From positions 1,984,001 through 2,048,000 of the forward strand of contig NZ_CP124750.1 of assembly GCF_029962605.1 (NCBI RefSeq): 64,000 nucleotides of DNA. Direction: 5' to 3'. This document shows, in pieces, positions 49,106 through 58,868 of the stretch. Source of the DNA: Serratia sarumanii (GTDB lineage: Bacteria > Pseudomonadota > Gammaproteobacteria > Enterobacterales > Enterobacteriaceae). The number at the start of each line of letters is the position of its first letter. Positions within the stretch are counted from its first letter, which is position 1. The notes under the pieces are model-generated. The model did no database searches, had not been told where the DNA came from, and saw only the letters and a program-made list of their open reading frames with translations. Position numbers and translations under genes: made by a program.

Positions 49106-49807
49106 ATGAATTTCAAACAGGTCTTCAGCCAGGCGGAGCTCAGCAAGACGGATCTGACGATTTTGCACTGCATTCTCGATAATCCGGACGCCTGCATCGA
49201 CGACGGCATCCGCGCGGTGTCCGCACGCTGCTACAGTTCCCCCTCGACGCTGGTGCGGCTGGCTAAAAAGCTGGGCTTTCGCGGCTATCTCGAACTGGTC
49301 TATTTCATCAAATTCAACCTGACGATGGCGCCGGCCTATCAGGCGGAGCGCGCTACGCCGGCGGTACCGCCGGCGCAGTTTCTCGATCTGCTCGACAGCG
49401 GCAAGATCCTGATCCACGGCAGCGGTTTTTCGCAATTGGTGGCGCAGTATATGTACAACAAGTTTATGACGCTGGGCGTAGACAGTTACCTGTCGCTGTG
49501 GCCGGATTTCGACATTCTTGACCGTGAGACGCGCTTTCGCTTCGATATGGTGATCGTGATTTCAAAGTCGGGCAACAGCGGCTCGGCGCTGAGCTGGAGC
49601 GAGGCGGTGAAGCGTAACCGCATCCTGTTGGCGGCCTTCTGCGGCGACGGCGACAGCCCGCTGGCGCAGCAGGCCGACATGACCTTTCTGTTTGAGGACC
49701 GGCAAAAATACGATCACGATATCTACTATCCCAATCCGTTTTTCGGCCACTGTCTGTTGGGATTCGAGAATGTGATCACCGCCTGGTTTGAACGACGCGG
49801 CCGCTGA
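49106..49807 (+). CDS. RpiR/MurR-family transcriptional regulator
   Basis: 233 residues: an N-terminal RpiR helix-turn-helix (residues 1-75, with CYSSPSTLVRLAKKLGFRGYLELVYFIK) and a C-terminal SIS sugar-phosphate-sensing domain (ILIHGSGFSQLVAQYMYNKF, MVIVISKSGNSGSALSWSEAV). GAGGGCGG precedes the ATG. It is convergent with the GH4 gene and divergent from potD. The trio RpiR, GH4 and EIICB recalls the glv/mal cluster of Bacillus subtilis, where the RpiR protein activates the operon. It is probably the local regulator. Confidence 0.88.
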   Translation: MNFKQVFSQAELSKTDLTILHCILDNPDACIDDGIRAVSARCYSSPSTLVRLAKKLGFRGYLELVYFIKFNLTMAPAYQAERATPAVPPAQFLDLLDSGKILIHGSGFSQLVAQYMYNKFMTLGVDSYLSLWPDFDILDRETRFRFDMVIVISKSGNSGSALSWSEAVKRNRILLAAFCGDGDSPLAQQADMTFLFEDRQKYDHDIYYPNPFFGHCLLGFENVITAWFERRGR

Positions 49808-49824
49808 CGGCCGCGCCGCATCGC

Positions 49825-51210
49825 TTAGCGCCAGTGCCCGGCATACTGACGGTGGGCCTGCAGGTACTCCTCCACCAGCATTTTCGCCAGCGAGTAGGAG
49901 TTGACCAGCGGGTGCACCATCAGCGCCTTGATGGCCAACTGGCGGTTACCGGTCAAGATCGCCGCCACCGCCAGCCGTTCGTACTCTTTCACCTGCGAAA
50001 TCAGGTTCTTCTGGGTGTCGGGAATATCACGCATTTTGACCGGCTGAATGCCGGCGCTGCTCAATTCGCAGCTGATTTCGATCACGTCTTCCGGGTGCAG
50101 AAAATCGAGCGTGTCGCGGTTTTGCATCGATACCACCACGCGTTTTTGCCGGCCGCTGTTGACCGCCTCCAGAATGTCGATCGCCACCCCGGCATAGCCG
50201 CCGCTGTCCGGCTGTTCGATAAACTGTTGCAGCGTCAGCATCTCACGCGTTTTCACCTTGCCCTGGCTGGACTCGCGCTGCATATAGGAATTTTCGCGCT
50301 GCAGGTAATGGCTGAAGTAGACAGAGAAGGCATGCTCCAACTGACGGGGGATGTCCAGCTCGCCCAACGCCGACAGCATTTGGCGGTTGATCGCCGCGAT
50401 TTGTTCGCCGCGGGTCTCGCCGCCCTCGACGATGGCGGCGATCGCCTGCTCACGGTAGTAGTAATAGTAGAGATACTCGTTGAGCATCAGGTTGTCCGAC
50501 AGCGCCACCAGCTCCGGCGAGAAGTATTTCATGCAGGTTTCGCGATACAGGCGCGGATCCGCCAGCAGCCGTTCCGTGACCGGCTCGCCGTTGACGCGCG
50601 CATTGCGGAACCAGGAAAGGTGATTGAGGCCGAAGCAGTCGACGCTCAGCTGGTCTTCGCGGCAGTCCAGCAGCTCGGCCAGTTCGCGGATGAACTCGCT
50701 GGGGGCGTCGCAGATGCCGTAGACCCGGCGCTGGAAGCCGGATTTGATGATCGCCTCGGTCACCATGCCGGAAGGATTGGTGAAGTTGAACAACACCGCG
50801 TCCGGCGAGGAAAGCTGCTCGATCAGGCGGCAATAGTCGAGGATCGCCGGAATCGAACGCATCGCCATGGCGAAGCCGCCGGCGCCGGTGGTTTCTTGCC
50901 CAAGCAACTGGTGATTGAGCGCGATGCGCTCGTCATGGATGCGGCCTTCCTCGCCGCCGATGCGCAGGGTGGTGATGATGTAGTCGGCGCCTTGCAGCGC
51001 CTGGCGCGCATCGCTGCTGAGGCTGAAAGCAATGTCGCCGCGAATGCGCTGGAATACGCCCTGCGCCAGGGCGCCGTAGATCGCCAGATGGCGCTCATCG
51101 GTATCCATAAACACCACTTCGGTAATGCCGATGCGATGGGCGTTATAGGCGATGGATTTGGCGAGGAACGGGGAACGCACGCCGCCGCCGCCGAGAACGG
51201 TTAATTTCAT
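49825..51210 (-). CDS. GH4 family NAD- and metal-dependent 6-phospho-glycosidase
   Basis: Cytoplasmic enzyme, 461 residues, that splits phosphorylated disaccharides delivered by a PTS. GH4 hallmarks: NAD-binding LTVLGGGGVRSPFLAKS, ETTGAGGFAMAMRSIP, Asn145 in FNFTNPSGMVTEA, and the metal ligands Cys167 (GICDAP) and His197 (GLNHLSW). Overall sequence resembles the CelF/LicH 6-phospho-beta-glucosidases, but CDAP at 167-170 resembles the CDMP motif reported for 6-phospho-alpha-glucosidases rather than the CN-P form. So alpha- or beta-specificity is open. It follows the PTS gene by 24 bp; GGGAG precedes the ATG. Confidence 0.88.
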   Translation of the reverse strand: MKLTVLGGGGVRSPFLAKSIAYNAHRIGITEVVFMDTDERHLAIYGALAQGVFQRIRGDIAFSLSSDARQALQGADYIITTLRIGGEEGRIHDERIALNHQLLGQETTGAGGFAMAMRSIPAILDYCRLIEQLSSPDAVLFNFTNPSGMVTEAIIKSGFQRRVYGICDAPSEFIRELAELLDCREDQLSVDCFGLNHLSWFRNARVNGEPVTERLLADPRLYRETCMKYFSPELVALSDNLMLNEYLYYYYYREQAIAAIVEGGETRGEQIAAINRQMLSALGELDIPRQLEHAFSVYFSHYLQRENSYMQRESSQGKVKTREMLTLQQFIEQPDSGGYAGVAIDILEAVNSGRQKRVVVSMQNRDTLDFLHPEDVIEISCELSSAGIQPVKMRDIPDTQKNLISQVKEYERLAVAAILTGNRQLAIKALMVHPLVNSYSLAKMLVEEYLQAHRQYAGHWR

Positions 51211-51234
51211 TCGATATCTCCCATTAATAAAGCG

Positions 51235-52794
51235 TTAGAGTGCCGCTAAATATTTCTCTACCTGATTTTTGACCTTGCCGACCGTGACGCCGTAAATCAC
51301 CTGCACTTCACGGCGATTCTTCACCACGCCTTTGGCGCCGGTGCTTTTCAACGCGGCCTCATCCACCCGCGCCATATCCTTTAATTCCACCCGCAGCCGG
51401 GTGAAGCAGTTGTCGACGGAAATAATGTTTTCCTTGCCGCCCAGCGCGCGAATAATGATGCCGCTCAGTTCGTCCGGGTTATTTTTGCGGTTCCGGTAAT
51501 CCTGTTTGGAATAGAGTTTGACGTCCTGATCATCTTCGCGGCCCGGCGTCTTCAGATTGAGCTTCAGCACCAGCGTTTTGAACACCAGGTAATACACCGC
51601 AAACTGCACCAGGCCGATGACCACATACAGCGGCCAACGGGTGAGGGAGACCGGCAGCGGCAGGTTGTAGGCCAGGAACTCGACCAGCCCGCTGGCGCCC
51701 CAGGGGCGCACCTGGAACAGGTTGCAGGCCACCTGCGACAGCGCGGTCAACACGGCGTGGATCACCCACAGCAGCGGAGAGATAAACAGGAAGGTGAACT
51801 CTATCGGCTCGGTGATGCCGACCAGGATCGAGGTGGTGATGGCCGGGATCAGAATTGCCTTGGCCAGCATTTTCTTTTCCGGTTTGGCGGTGTGATAGAA
51901 AGCCAATGCCGCGCCCGACAGGCCGAAGATGGTCACCATCCCTTGCTGCGAGAAGCGCAGCGCTTCGTTCATCAGCGGCGAGATGCTCGGGTCGCGCATA
52001 TAGGCCAGGAAAATTGCCTGCGAGCCGGAGACGGTCTGGCCGTCCTGCACGATTGAACCGCCGATGCTGGTGAGCTGGAACGGCGACCAGATAAAGTGGT
52101 GCAGCCCGGTGGGGATGAGGAATTTTTCGAAGAAGCCGTAGACGAAAACCCCGAGCGAGCCGGAGCTTTTCATAAAGCCGGTCAGCGCGATCAGGCCCTG
52201 TGAGATGGCCGGCCACAGGTAGCTGAAGGCGACGGCGTACAGCATGATGATCGGCGTCATGGCGATCAGCACCAGTTTGGCGCCGCCGTAGACCGAGAAC
52301 ACGCCGTTGAGCTCGACGTTGCACAGGCGGTTGTGCACCCAGGCGATGGTGACACCGAGGATAAGACCGAGAAAAATGCCCATATCCACCACGGTAAAGC
52401 CCAGCAGTTCAGTCTGCCCGGTGCCGTAATATTCGCCGTTGATCTTGGCCGCGACGTGGCCGCTGAGTTGCAGATAAGACGAATTGGCGCCGAGGAACAT
52501 GATAAAGCACATCACCGCAACCAGCGCCGCTTCGCTTTTTTTGTCTTTGGCCAGGCCGTAGGTAATGCCGATGCAGAAAATCAGCCCGAGATTGCCGAAT
52601 AACGGCCAGAAGGTATCGCCGATCATTTTACCGATAGAGAACACGGCGGAATGTTCATTGATAAGTGTGGCATTGGTGAGAATAGAACTGAGCGCCAGAA
52701 TCAGACCGATCACCGGCAGGAAAAATATCGGCCCCATCATGGCTTTGGAGAAAAGCTGCAGCTTGCTTAAGATATTATCGATAATACCTTTCAT
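51235..52794 (-). CDS. PTS transporter subunit EIICB, glucose/alpha-glucoside type
   Basis: Sugar-specific PTS permease, 519 residues: EIIC membrane domain (about 1-400; GPIFFLPVIGLILALSSIL, FLIPTGLHHFIWSPFQ, GITEPIEFTFLFISPLLW) and C-terminal EIIB domain with the phosphorylated Cys463 in DNCFTRLRVELKD. No EIIA domain is fused, so the Crr protein probably supplies phosphate. The layout is that of the Glc family including MalX, AglA and GlvC. AAGGA precedes the ATG. First gene of a two-gene operon with the GH4 hydrolase, behind a CRP-type site. Confidence 0.92.
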   Translation of the reverse strand: MKGIIDNILSKLQLFSKAMMGPIFFLPVIGLILALSSILTNATLINEHSAVFSIGKMIGDTFWPLFGNLGLIFCIGITYGLAKDKKSEAALVAVMCFIMFLGANSSYLQLSGHVAAKINGEYYGTGQTELLGFTVVDMGIFLGLILGVTIAWVHNRLCNVELNGVFSVYGGAKLVLIAMTPIIMLYAVAFSYLWPAISQGLIALTGFMKSSGSLGVFVYGFFEKFLIPTGLHHFIWSPFQLTSIGGSIVQDGQTVSGSQAIFLAYMRDPSISPLMNEALRFSQQGMVTIFGLSGAALAFYHTAKPEKKMLAKAILIPAITTSILVGITEPIEFTFLFISPLLWVIHAVLTALSQVACNLFQVRPWGASGLVEFLAYNLPLPVSLTRWPLYVVIGLVQFAVYYLVFKTLVLKLNLKTPGREDDQDVKLYSKQDYRNRKNNPDELSGIIIRALGGKENIISVDNCFTRLRVELKDMARVDEAALKSTGAKGVVKNRREVQVIYGVTVGKVKNQVEKYLAAL

Positions 52795-52966
52795 GGCAGT
52801 TCCTTTTTATATTTTAATGGATGACGACGTTGCTGAATAAACTCCCTGGAAGCGAGAAAAAAATAAGGCACCTTGCCTGGATTCAGTTATAGGGGGAAGT
52901 TTTCGCCGCTGCAATCGGCGGGGCGGAAATAGGCACCGATGGTCAGGGAGTGACAACCGGTGCCGA

Positions 52967-52984
52967 TTGTGAAGGGGATCACAA
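52967..52984. promoter_or_regulatory. CRP-type binding site upstream of the PTS operon
   Basis: TTGTGA-AGGGGA-TCACAA is perfectly symmetric and has the TGTGA-N6-TCACA core. It lies about 180 bp ahead of the EIICB start and 30 bp from the potC stop. Catabolite control of a PTS/GH4 sugar operon is expected, so this is probably functional. Confidence 0.7.
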
Positions 52985-53013
52985 CCGGGCGCCGCAGCGC
53001 CCGGCGGGGAGGA

Positions 53014-53796
53014 TTATTCGGCCTTGGGCGCGCGATCGCGCATCACCCACTGGCTGGCGATCACCAGCACCAGCGACAGCAGCAGCAAAATGGTGGCCAG
53101 CGCGTTGACCTCCGGCGAGACGCCGACTTTCACCATCGAATAGATCTTCAGCGGCAAGATCTCGTAGCTCGGGCCGGTAACGAAGGAGGAGACGACCACG
53201 TCGTCCATCGACAGGGTGAAGCTCAGCAGCCAGCCGGCCGCCACCGCCGGCATCGCCAGCGGCAGGATGATCTTGCGCAGAATGGTGAACTCGCTTGCGC
53301 CGAGATCGCGCGCGGCCTCCAGCATCTTCACGTCGAAGCCTTTCAGGCGCGCGTAGACGGTCACCACCACGAACGGCAGGCAGAAGGTGATGTGCGAGAA
53401 CAGCAGCGACCAGAAGCCGAGCGAAATGCCCAGCAGCATGAACAGCACCAGCAGCGAGATGGCCATCACGATGTCCGGCGACATCATCACCACGAACAGC
53501 ATGCCGCCGACGAACGGCTTGCCGCGGAAGCGGTAGCGGTACAGCGCCACCGCGGTCAGCGAGCCGATCAGCGTGGCGAAGGTAGCGGAGAGCACCGCCA
53601 TGGTCAGCGAATGGCCGGCGGCCTGCAGCAGGCTGTCGTTGTTGAGCAGCGTGCTGTACCACTGGGTGGTGGCTCCTTGCCAACTAATGCCGAAGCGCGA
53701 GGCGTTGAAGGAGTTGACGATCAGGATGACGATCGGGATATACAGATAAGCGTATACCAGCGCCATAAAGCCGCCGCGCAGCAGACGTCCGATCAT
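53014..53796 (-). CDS. potC: Spermidine/putrescine ABC permease PotC
   Basis: Inner-membrane permease of the polyamine importer, 260 residues with six helices. The EAA loop that contacts PotA is [29 protein letters not shown]. The N-terminal RGGFMALVYAYLYIPIVILIVNSFN and MDDVVVSSFVTGP segments match the family. Its start overlaps the potB stop by four bases (ATGA). The operon ends here; the sugar island follows before potD. Confidence 0.97.
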   Translation of the reverse strand: MIGRLLRGGFMALVYAYLYIPIVILIVNSFNASRFGISWQGATTQWYSTLLNNDSLLQAAGHSLTMAVLSATFATLIGSLTAVALYRYRFRGKPFVGGMLFVVMMSPDIVMAISLLVLFMLLGISLGFWSLLFSHITFCLPFVVVTVYARLKGFDVKMLEAARDLGASEFTILRKIILPLAMPAVAAGWLLSFTLSMDDVVVSSFVTGPSYEILPLKIYSMVKVGVSPEVNALATILLLLSLVLVIASQWVMRDRAPKAE

Positions 53797-54653
53797 GCCA
53801 GATCCTCCTTCTTGTTCAGCAGGCGGGCGGCCCGGTAATAGACCAGCAGCAACAGCCCCATCACCAGCGTCAGGCAGATGCTGGTGGCCGCGCCGAACGG
53901 CCAGTCGCGGATATTGAGGAACTGGCTTTTAATCACGTTGCCGATCAGCAGATTCTTGGCGCCGCCCATCAGATCGGCGACGAAGAACAGCCCCATCGCC
54001 GGCAGCACCACCAGCAGGCAGCCGGCGATAATGCCCGGCATGGTCAGCGGCACGATGATGCGGATAAAGGTCTGCAGCTTGCCGGCGCCGAGATCGCGCG
54101 CCGCCTCCAGGCAGGACTTATCTAGCTTTTCGATGCTGGAGTAGAGCGGCATCACCATAAACGGCAGCAGGATATACACCAGGCCGAGGATCACCGCTTC
54201 CGAGGTGTACATGATGCGCAGCGGCTTGTCGATGACGCCGATCCACAGCAGCGCGTCGTTGAGATAGCCGCGGGTGCTGAGAAACAGCTTCAGGCCGTAG
54301 ATGCGGATCAGCGAATTGGTCCAGAAGGGCACGATCAGCAGAAACAGCAGCAGCGGTCGCACCTTCTGCGGCAACCGCGCCAGGATAAAGGCGAACGGGT
54401 AGCCGATCGCCAGGCAGCACAGGGTGGCGATCAGCGCCATGTTCAGCGAATGCAGCAGCACCTGGGCATACAACGGATCGAACAAGCGCCGGTAGTTGTC
54501 CAGCGTGAACACCATCTGCACCAGATTGGCGTCGTCGCGGGTCAGGAAGCTGGTGGCGATGATCATCAGGTTCGGCATGAACACGAACAGCAGCAGCCAG
54601 GCGACGACGCCGACGATCACCACATTCTGGAAGACTTTACGCGATTTCTTCAT
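53793..54653 (-). CDS. potB: Spermidine/putrescine ABC permease PotB
   Basis: Second membrane subunit, 286 residues. The start giving [20 protein letters not shown] lies inside the end of potA (17-base overlap) with GGAGGTGG upstream; a longer frame of nine codons is less likely. EAA loop [20 protein letters not shown], conserved [21 protein letters not shown] and [19 protein letters not shown]. Confidence 0.96.
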   Translation of the reverse strand: MKKSRKVFQNVVIVGVVAWLLLFVFMPNLMIIATSFLTRDDANLVQMVFTLDNYRRLFDPLYAQVLLHSLNMALIATLCCLAIGYPFAFILARLPQKVRPLLLFLLIVPFWTNSLIRIYGLKLFLSTRGYLNDALLWIGVIDKPLRIMYTSEAVILGLVYILLPFMVMPLYSSIEKLDKSCLEAARDLGAGKLQTFIRIIVPLTMPGIIAGCLLVVLPAMGLFFVADLMGGAKNLLIGNVIKSQFLNIRDWPFGAATSICLTLVMGLLLLVYYRAARLLNKKEDLA

Positions 54654-55752
54654 CGGCCAGCACCACCTCCCAGCTTTCAACCCAGGTCACCGCCATCTTC
54701 TGGTTGAGCGAGTGGTCGACGTCCGGATCGTCTTCATTGAAGAACTCGCTGACCATCACCGTTTTACCGCTCTCCAGCTCAACCACCGACTCCAGCGTCA
54801 TGCCTTTGTAGTTGCGCTCGCGCACGTAGCCGATCAGCCCGTCGTGCTGCGCGCTGTCGTTCACTTCTTCTACCCGCAGATCCTCCGGGCGCAGCAGCAC
54901 CTTCAGCTTTTGGCCCGGCTCTGCCGGCAGATCGGCATAGATGTCGCACTCGCGGCCTTCGACGTTGGCGCGCACCCGCTGCGCATCGAGGCGCTGCAAG
55001 ACCACCGCGTCGAAGATGTTGATCTCGCCGATAAAGCTGGCGACGAACAGGTTCTTCGGCTCTTCGTAGATCTCACGCGGCGTGCCGTCTTGCTCGATGC
55101 GGCCTTCACGCATCACCACGATGCGATCCGACATGGTCAGTGCTTCTTCCTGATCGTGGGTGACGAACACGAAGGTGATGCCCAGCTTGCGCTGCAGCGC
55201 CTTCAGCTCGTTCTGCATCTGTTTGCGCAGCTTGTAGTCCAGCGCCGACAGCGATTCGTCCAGCAGCAGCACCTTCGGCTTGTTGACCACTGCGCGGGCG
55301 ATGGCCACGCGCTGCTGTTGGCCGCCGGAGAGCTGGCCCGGCCGCCGCTTGGCGAAGGCATCCAGCTGCACCATGCGCAGCGCCTCTTCGACGCGCGGCG
55401 TCAGTTCCGCCGCCGGCACCTTTTGCATGCGCAGGCCAAAGGCGACGTTGTCGAACACCGACATGTGCGGAAACAGGGCATAGCTCTGAAACACGGTGTT
55501 GACGTGGCGATGTTCGGCCGGAATGGCAGTGATGTCCTGGCCGTCGAGCACGATGCGGCCCCGATCGGCGTCTTCAAGACCGGCGATCAGGCGCAGCACC
55601 GTGGTTTTGCCACAGCCGGAGGGGCCGAGAATGGTGAGGAATTCGCCGTGGTTAATCGCCAGTTCGAGATCGGCAATGATGGTTTTGCCATCGAACGCTT
55701 TGCTCAGGGCATGCAGTTCAACAAGGGGAGTCAGAGAGGATGTCTCAGTCAT
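54637..55752 (-). CDS. potA: Spermidine/putrescine ABC ATPase PotA
   Basis: ATP-binding subunit, 371 residues. Walker [18 protein letters not shown], signature [17 protein letters not shown], Walker [14 protein letters not shown] and switch His in [14 protein letters not shown]. The C-terminal TOBE regulatory domain is present ([15 protein letters not shown]). In E. coli spermidine inhibits the operon through PotD and PotA. Divergent from pepT, as in E. coli. Confidence 0.98.
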   Translation of the reverse strand: MTETSSLTPLVELHALSKAFDGKTIIADLELAINHGEFLTILGPSGCGKTTVLRLIAGLEDADRGRIVLDGQDITAIPAEHRHVNTVFQSYALFPHMSVFDNVAFGLRMQKVPAAELTPRVEEALRMVQLDAFAKRRPGQLSGGQQQRVAIARAVVNKPKVLLLDESLSALDYKLRKQMQNELKALQRKLGITFVFVTHDQEEALTMSDRIVVMREGRIEQDGTPREIYEEPKNLFVASFIGEINIFDAVVLQRLDAQRVRANVEGRECDIYADLPAEPGQKLKVLLRPEDLRVEEVNDSAQHDGLIGYVRERNYKGMTLESVVELESGKTVMVSEFFNEDDPDVDHSLNQKMAVTWVESWEVVLADEEIA

Positions 55753-56107
55753 TTATCGTATTACTCTATCCCGTGGGCTAATGCAGATAGAACCGCAACT
55801 GGAAAAGACTGCCGGAGCTTGCGGAATGCCCGCTGATCAAATGAAGCTCAAACCAGTTGCGCCAATGGAAATTTTTCGAGCGCGCATGATAGACGCTGAA
55901 TGCCGGAATTGAAAGCCGATCCGGCCCAGATGCCGCGTTTTTCATCATGATAGCGACAAATGACCCTGTGATGACAGTGTTATTTCCCTCAGAAATCATC
56001 ACAAAGATTAATGATATTGGCGAATTCTGGTTAAAAATGACCTGACGCAATATTTGATCCTGATCGGTTCCGCATAATGAAACGCGATATTCTGAGGGGC
56101 CGCTACC
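55753..56107. promoter_or_regulatory. Divergent promoter region potA / pepT
   Basis: 355 bp between the divergent starts, AT-rich in the middle. CATAAT at 56073-56078 is a possible pepT -10 element. An open frame on the minus strand (55778-56050) exists but has no ribosome-binding site or recognisable product and is left out. Confidence 0.4.
56054..56067. promoter_or_regulatory. FNR-like box upstream of pepT
   Basis: TTGAT-CCTG-ATCGG matches eight of ten conserved bases of the FNR consensus (TTGAT-N4-ATCAA). pepT is FNR-induced in Salmonella. The distance to the likely -10 is shorter than the usual activating position, so confidence is low. Confidence 0.3.
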
Positions 56108-57337
56108 ATGGACAAATTACTTGACCGCTTTTTCAACTACGTCTCTTTTGACACCCAGTCCAAAGCGAACGTAAAGCATGTGCCGAGCACCGACGGGCAG
56201 TTGAAGCTGGCGCGTGCGTTGCAGCAGGAAATGATCGCGCTCGGCTTCGAGCGGGTGTCGCTCAGCGAACACGGCTGCGTGATGGGCACCTGGCCGGGCA
56301 ACGTCGCCTGGCCGGTGCCGGCGGTCGGTTTTATCGCCCATCTGGATACCTCGCCGGATTTCAGCGGCAAACACGTCAATCCGCAGATCGTCGAGAACTA
56401 TCGCGGCGGCGACATCGCGCTCGGCATCGGCGATGAAGTGCTGTCGCCGGTGATGTTCCCGATCCTGCACCAGATGCTGGGGCAGACCTTGATCACCACC
56501 GACGGCAAAACGCTGCTGGGCGCCGACGACAAGGCCGGCATCGCCGAGATCCTCACCGCCATGGTGCGCCTGCGTGCGCGCAAAATCCCGCACGGCGACA
56601 TCCGCGTGGCCTTCACCCCGGACGAGGAGGTGGGCAAGGGGGCGCAGCTGTTCGACGTGGCGGCCTTCAATGCCGAATGGGCTTACACCGTGGACGGCGG
56701 CGGCGTCGGCGAGCTGGAGTGCGAGAACTTCAACGCCGCCTCGGTGACGATCAAAATCCTCGGCAACAGCGTGCACCCCGGCAGCGCCAAGGGCGTGATG
56801 GTCAACGCGCTGTCGCTGGCCACCCGCATTCATCAGGCGCTGCCGGCGGACGAAGCGCCGGAGACCACCGAAGGCTACCAGGGCTTTTATCACCTCAGCA
56901 GCATCAAGGGCAGCGTGGAGCGCGCCGAAATGCACTATATCCTGCGCGACTTCGAGCGCGAAGGATTCGAGGCGCGCAAGCGCAAGATGGTGGACATCGC
57001 CCGTGAGGTCGGCAAAGGCCTGCCGCGCGATTGCTATATCGAAGTGAGCATCGAAGACAGCTATTACAACATGCGCGAACAGGTGGCGGAGCACCCGCAC
57101 GTGATTGCGCTGGCGCAGCAGGCGATGCGCGACTGCGACATCGAACCGGTGATGAAGCCGATCCGCGGCGGCACCGACGGCGCGCAGCTGTCGTTCCGCG
57201 GCCTGCCGTGCCCGAACCTGTTCACCGGCGGCTACAACTACCACGGCAAGCACGAGTTCGTGACGCTGGAAGGCATGGAGCAAGCGGTGGCGGTGATCAT
57301 GCGCATCGCGGCGCTGGCCGCCGAGCGGGCGCGGTAA
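56108..57337 (+). CDS. pepT: Peptidase T (tripeptide aminopeptidase)
   Basis: Cytoplasmic M20 zinc peptidase, 409 residues, that removes the N-terminal residue of tripeptides. Metal ligands are seen in [38 protein letters not shown] and [16 protein letters not shown] lies nine bases before the ATG. In E. coli pepT is followed by roxA; here 5.4 kb with a bacteriocin locus and hcxB intervenes. Confidence 0.98.
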   Translation: MDKLLDRFFNYVSFDTQSKANVKHVPSTDGQLKLARALQQEMIALGFERVSLSEHGCVMGTWPGNVAWPVPAVGFIAHLDTSPDFSGKHVNPQIVENYRGGDIALGIGDEVLSPVMFPILHQMLGQTLITTDGKTLLGADDKAGIAEILTAMVRLRARKIPHGDIRVAFTPDEEVGKGAQLFDVAAFNAEWAYTVDGGGVGELECENFNAASVTIKILGNSVHPGSAKGVMVNALSLATRIHQALPADEAPETTEGYQGFYHLSSIKGSVERAEMHYILRDFEREGFEARKRKMVDIAREVGKGLPRDCYIEVSIEDSYYNMREQVAEHPHVIALAQQAMRDCDIEPVMKPIRGGTDGAQLSFRGLPCPNLFTGGYNYHGKHEFVTLEGMEQAVAVIMRIAALAAERAR

Positions 57338-57352
57338 ACACCTTCGTTCCCC

Positions 57353-57370
57353 GGCCGGCTTGCGCCGGCC
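57353..57370 (+). terminator. Hairpin downstream of pepT
   Basis: GGCCGGC-TTGC-GCCGGCC, 15 bp after the stop. The first T-run is nine bases further on, so it is a weak terminator. Confidence 0.45.
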
Positions 57371-57502
57371 CGCATTCCCTTTTCTGATACGCCCGGCGGG
57401 CACAGCGCGCCCGCCGTTCTCTTATCGTTCCCTGCCTCATTGTTGTCCCCTTCACCATACAACCCGTGGTGAGGGAATCCCGTTATCCTCAGAGATAGAG
57501 TG

Positions 57503-57518
57503 CTGGTTATGCATACAG
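57503..57518. promoter_or_regulatory. LexA (SOS) box ahead of the bacteriocin locus
   Basis: CTGGTTATGCATACAG has the invariant CTG-N10-CAG spacing and six of ten central bases of the alternating TA consensus. It lies 119 bp upstream of the S74 protein gene, in the only promoter-sized gap before the bacteriocin. Colicin-type genes are classical LexA targets. Confidence 0.72.
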
Positions 57519-57636
57519 GATTGCTGTGTGCTTAACCGGTTTTACAGCTTCGGTGCGGTGAGCCCAGTGGCCAGGGAATGCTGGGGGAATGAGCGCTGTT
57601 AACCGCCATCAAACAGGACGTAAGAGGGTAATAATC

Positions 57637-58776
57637 ATGGCAGAAGAAAAGAAAAATGCTCAGGTGATTAACGGCGTTAACGACGATATTGCCGAACTAA
57701 AATCGCTGTCTACGCTGCGCCAGCGCGTGGTCAGCGACGGTGAAATCGTCTCCAAATCGGCCAACGGTTTTCGGCTGGCAAATGGCAATACCGGTGTGAT
57801 GCTGCGTAATGATGGCGAGGCTTTCTACTTACTGACAACTCAGGCTGGGCAAGCTCAAAACGGACAATGGAACACCTCGCGTCCTTTCGCTTTCAGCCTG
57901 GCTTCCGGCAGGGTTGCACTCGGCAACGGCGTTGATATTTCCGGTGGTGCGATGGTATCGCATGACGCGGGTATAGGGGCTGTGACCACTGGACCCACTC
58001 CCCTGATAAATGGGCAGGCATACAACGCACCGTATATTCATACGCGCTTCGTCACCAGCGGAGTCAGTTCTTCTATGATGATGGGCGCGCGGATTATCCC
58101 CGGGAAAGAAGATACGGGATTACTGGCTTATAGCGACCTTGCGGGACGCTGGAATGAAATTCAAGTAAAGGCGAACAGCGAGCTCTCTGCCGGGCAACTG
58201 ACAAAACGTAACGGCAATGGCTGGATTGTCGCTGCCGGCAATATTGACGTTTCAGGTAAAGCAGAACGTATTACCAATGGGGTGCGTCTTCAGGGAAATG
58301 GGGATCTGAGCGCAGATATTTATCATATTGAACACATTAGCCAATACCATGCCATGGCATTCCATGTGGCCAACGGCGGGGCGCAAGGATGGTATGAGTT
58401 CCGGAATAACGGTCATGCCTACACCAACGGCGCCTGGAACAGCAGCTCCGATGCCCGCATGAAAACGGACATCACCCAAATCGAAGGCGCATTGGACAAA
58501 CTAGCCCGCATCGGCGGCTACACCTACCTCAAACAGGGCGTGCCGGAGGCCGGGGTGATCGCTCAGGAAGTGGAGAGCGTATTGCCGCAGTCGGTAACCC
58601 AAACCGAGTTGAAGCTCAACGACGGCAGCGTACTGAAGGATGCGCGGGGCATCAATATCAACGGCGTGGTGGCGTTGCTGGTTGAGGCGCTTAAGGAAGA
58701 GCGAGCGGCCCGAGAAGGGTTGGAATCGCGGTTGGCGGCGTTGGAAGCCAGGATTTCAACATCTCAAAATGTTTGA
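57637..58776 (+). CDS. Tail-fibre-like protein with C-terminal S74 self-cleaving chaperone domain
   Basis: 379 residues. The start giving MAEEKKNAQVINGVNDDIAE has AGAGGG upstream; an ATG 16 codons earlier lacks one. Residues 40-260 are Gly/Asn-rich beta-repeat sequence of the phage tail-fibre kind. Residues 268-379 form the S74 intramolecular chaperone: the dyad Ser271/Lys276 in SSDARMKTDI, GVIAQEVESVLPQSV, GININGVVALLVEALKE and a terminal coiled coil. Such domains drive trimer folding and then cut themselves off. No other phage gene is near. It lies between the LexA box and the bacteriocin gene, 92 bp ahead, so it is probably co-induced. Confidence 0.8.
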   Translation: MAEEKKNAQVINGVNDDIAELKSLSTLRQRVVSDGEIVSKSANGFRLANGNTGVMLRNDGEAFYLLTTQAGQAQNGQWNTSRPFAFSLASGRVALGNGVDISGGAMVSHDAGIGAVTTGPTPLINGQAYNAPYIHTRFVTSGVSSSMMMGARIIPGKEDTGLLAYSDLAGRWNEIQVKANSELSAGQLTKRNGNGWIVAAGNIDVSGKAERITNGVRLQGNGDLSADIYHIEHISQYHAMAFHVANGGAQGWYEFRNNGHAYTNGAWNSSSDARMKTDITQIEGALDKLARIGGYTYLKQGVPEAGVIAQEVESVLPQSVTQTELKLNDGSVLKDARGININGVVALLVEALKEERAAREGLESRLAALEARISTSQNV

Positions 58777-58868
58777 GCTGCGGCCAATTGACGATGTTTT
58801 CAACGGAGTAATTATTGCGGCTGAATAATGCAGTATTTGCTCCGCCTGCCTTGAGCAAGGAGAAAGAT

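Noticed and set aside
55778..56050. A 90-codon frame between potA and pepT.
   Set aside because: No ribosome-binding site, no recognisable motif, and it covers the expected divergent promoters.
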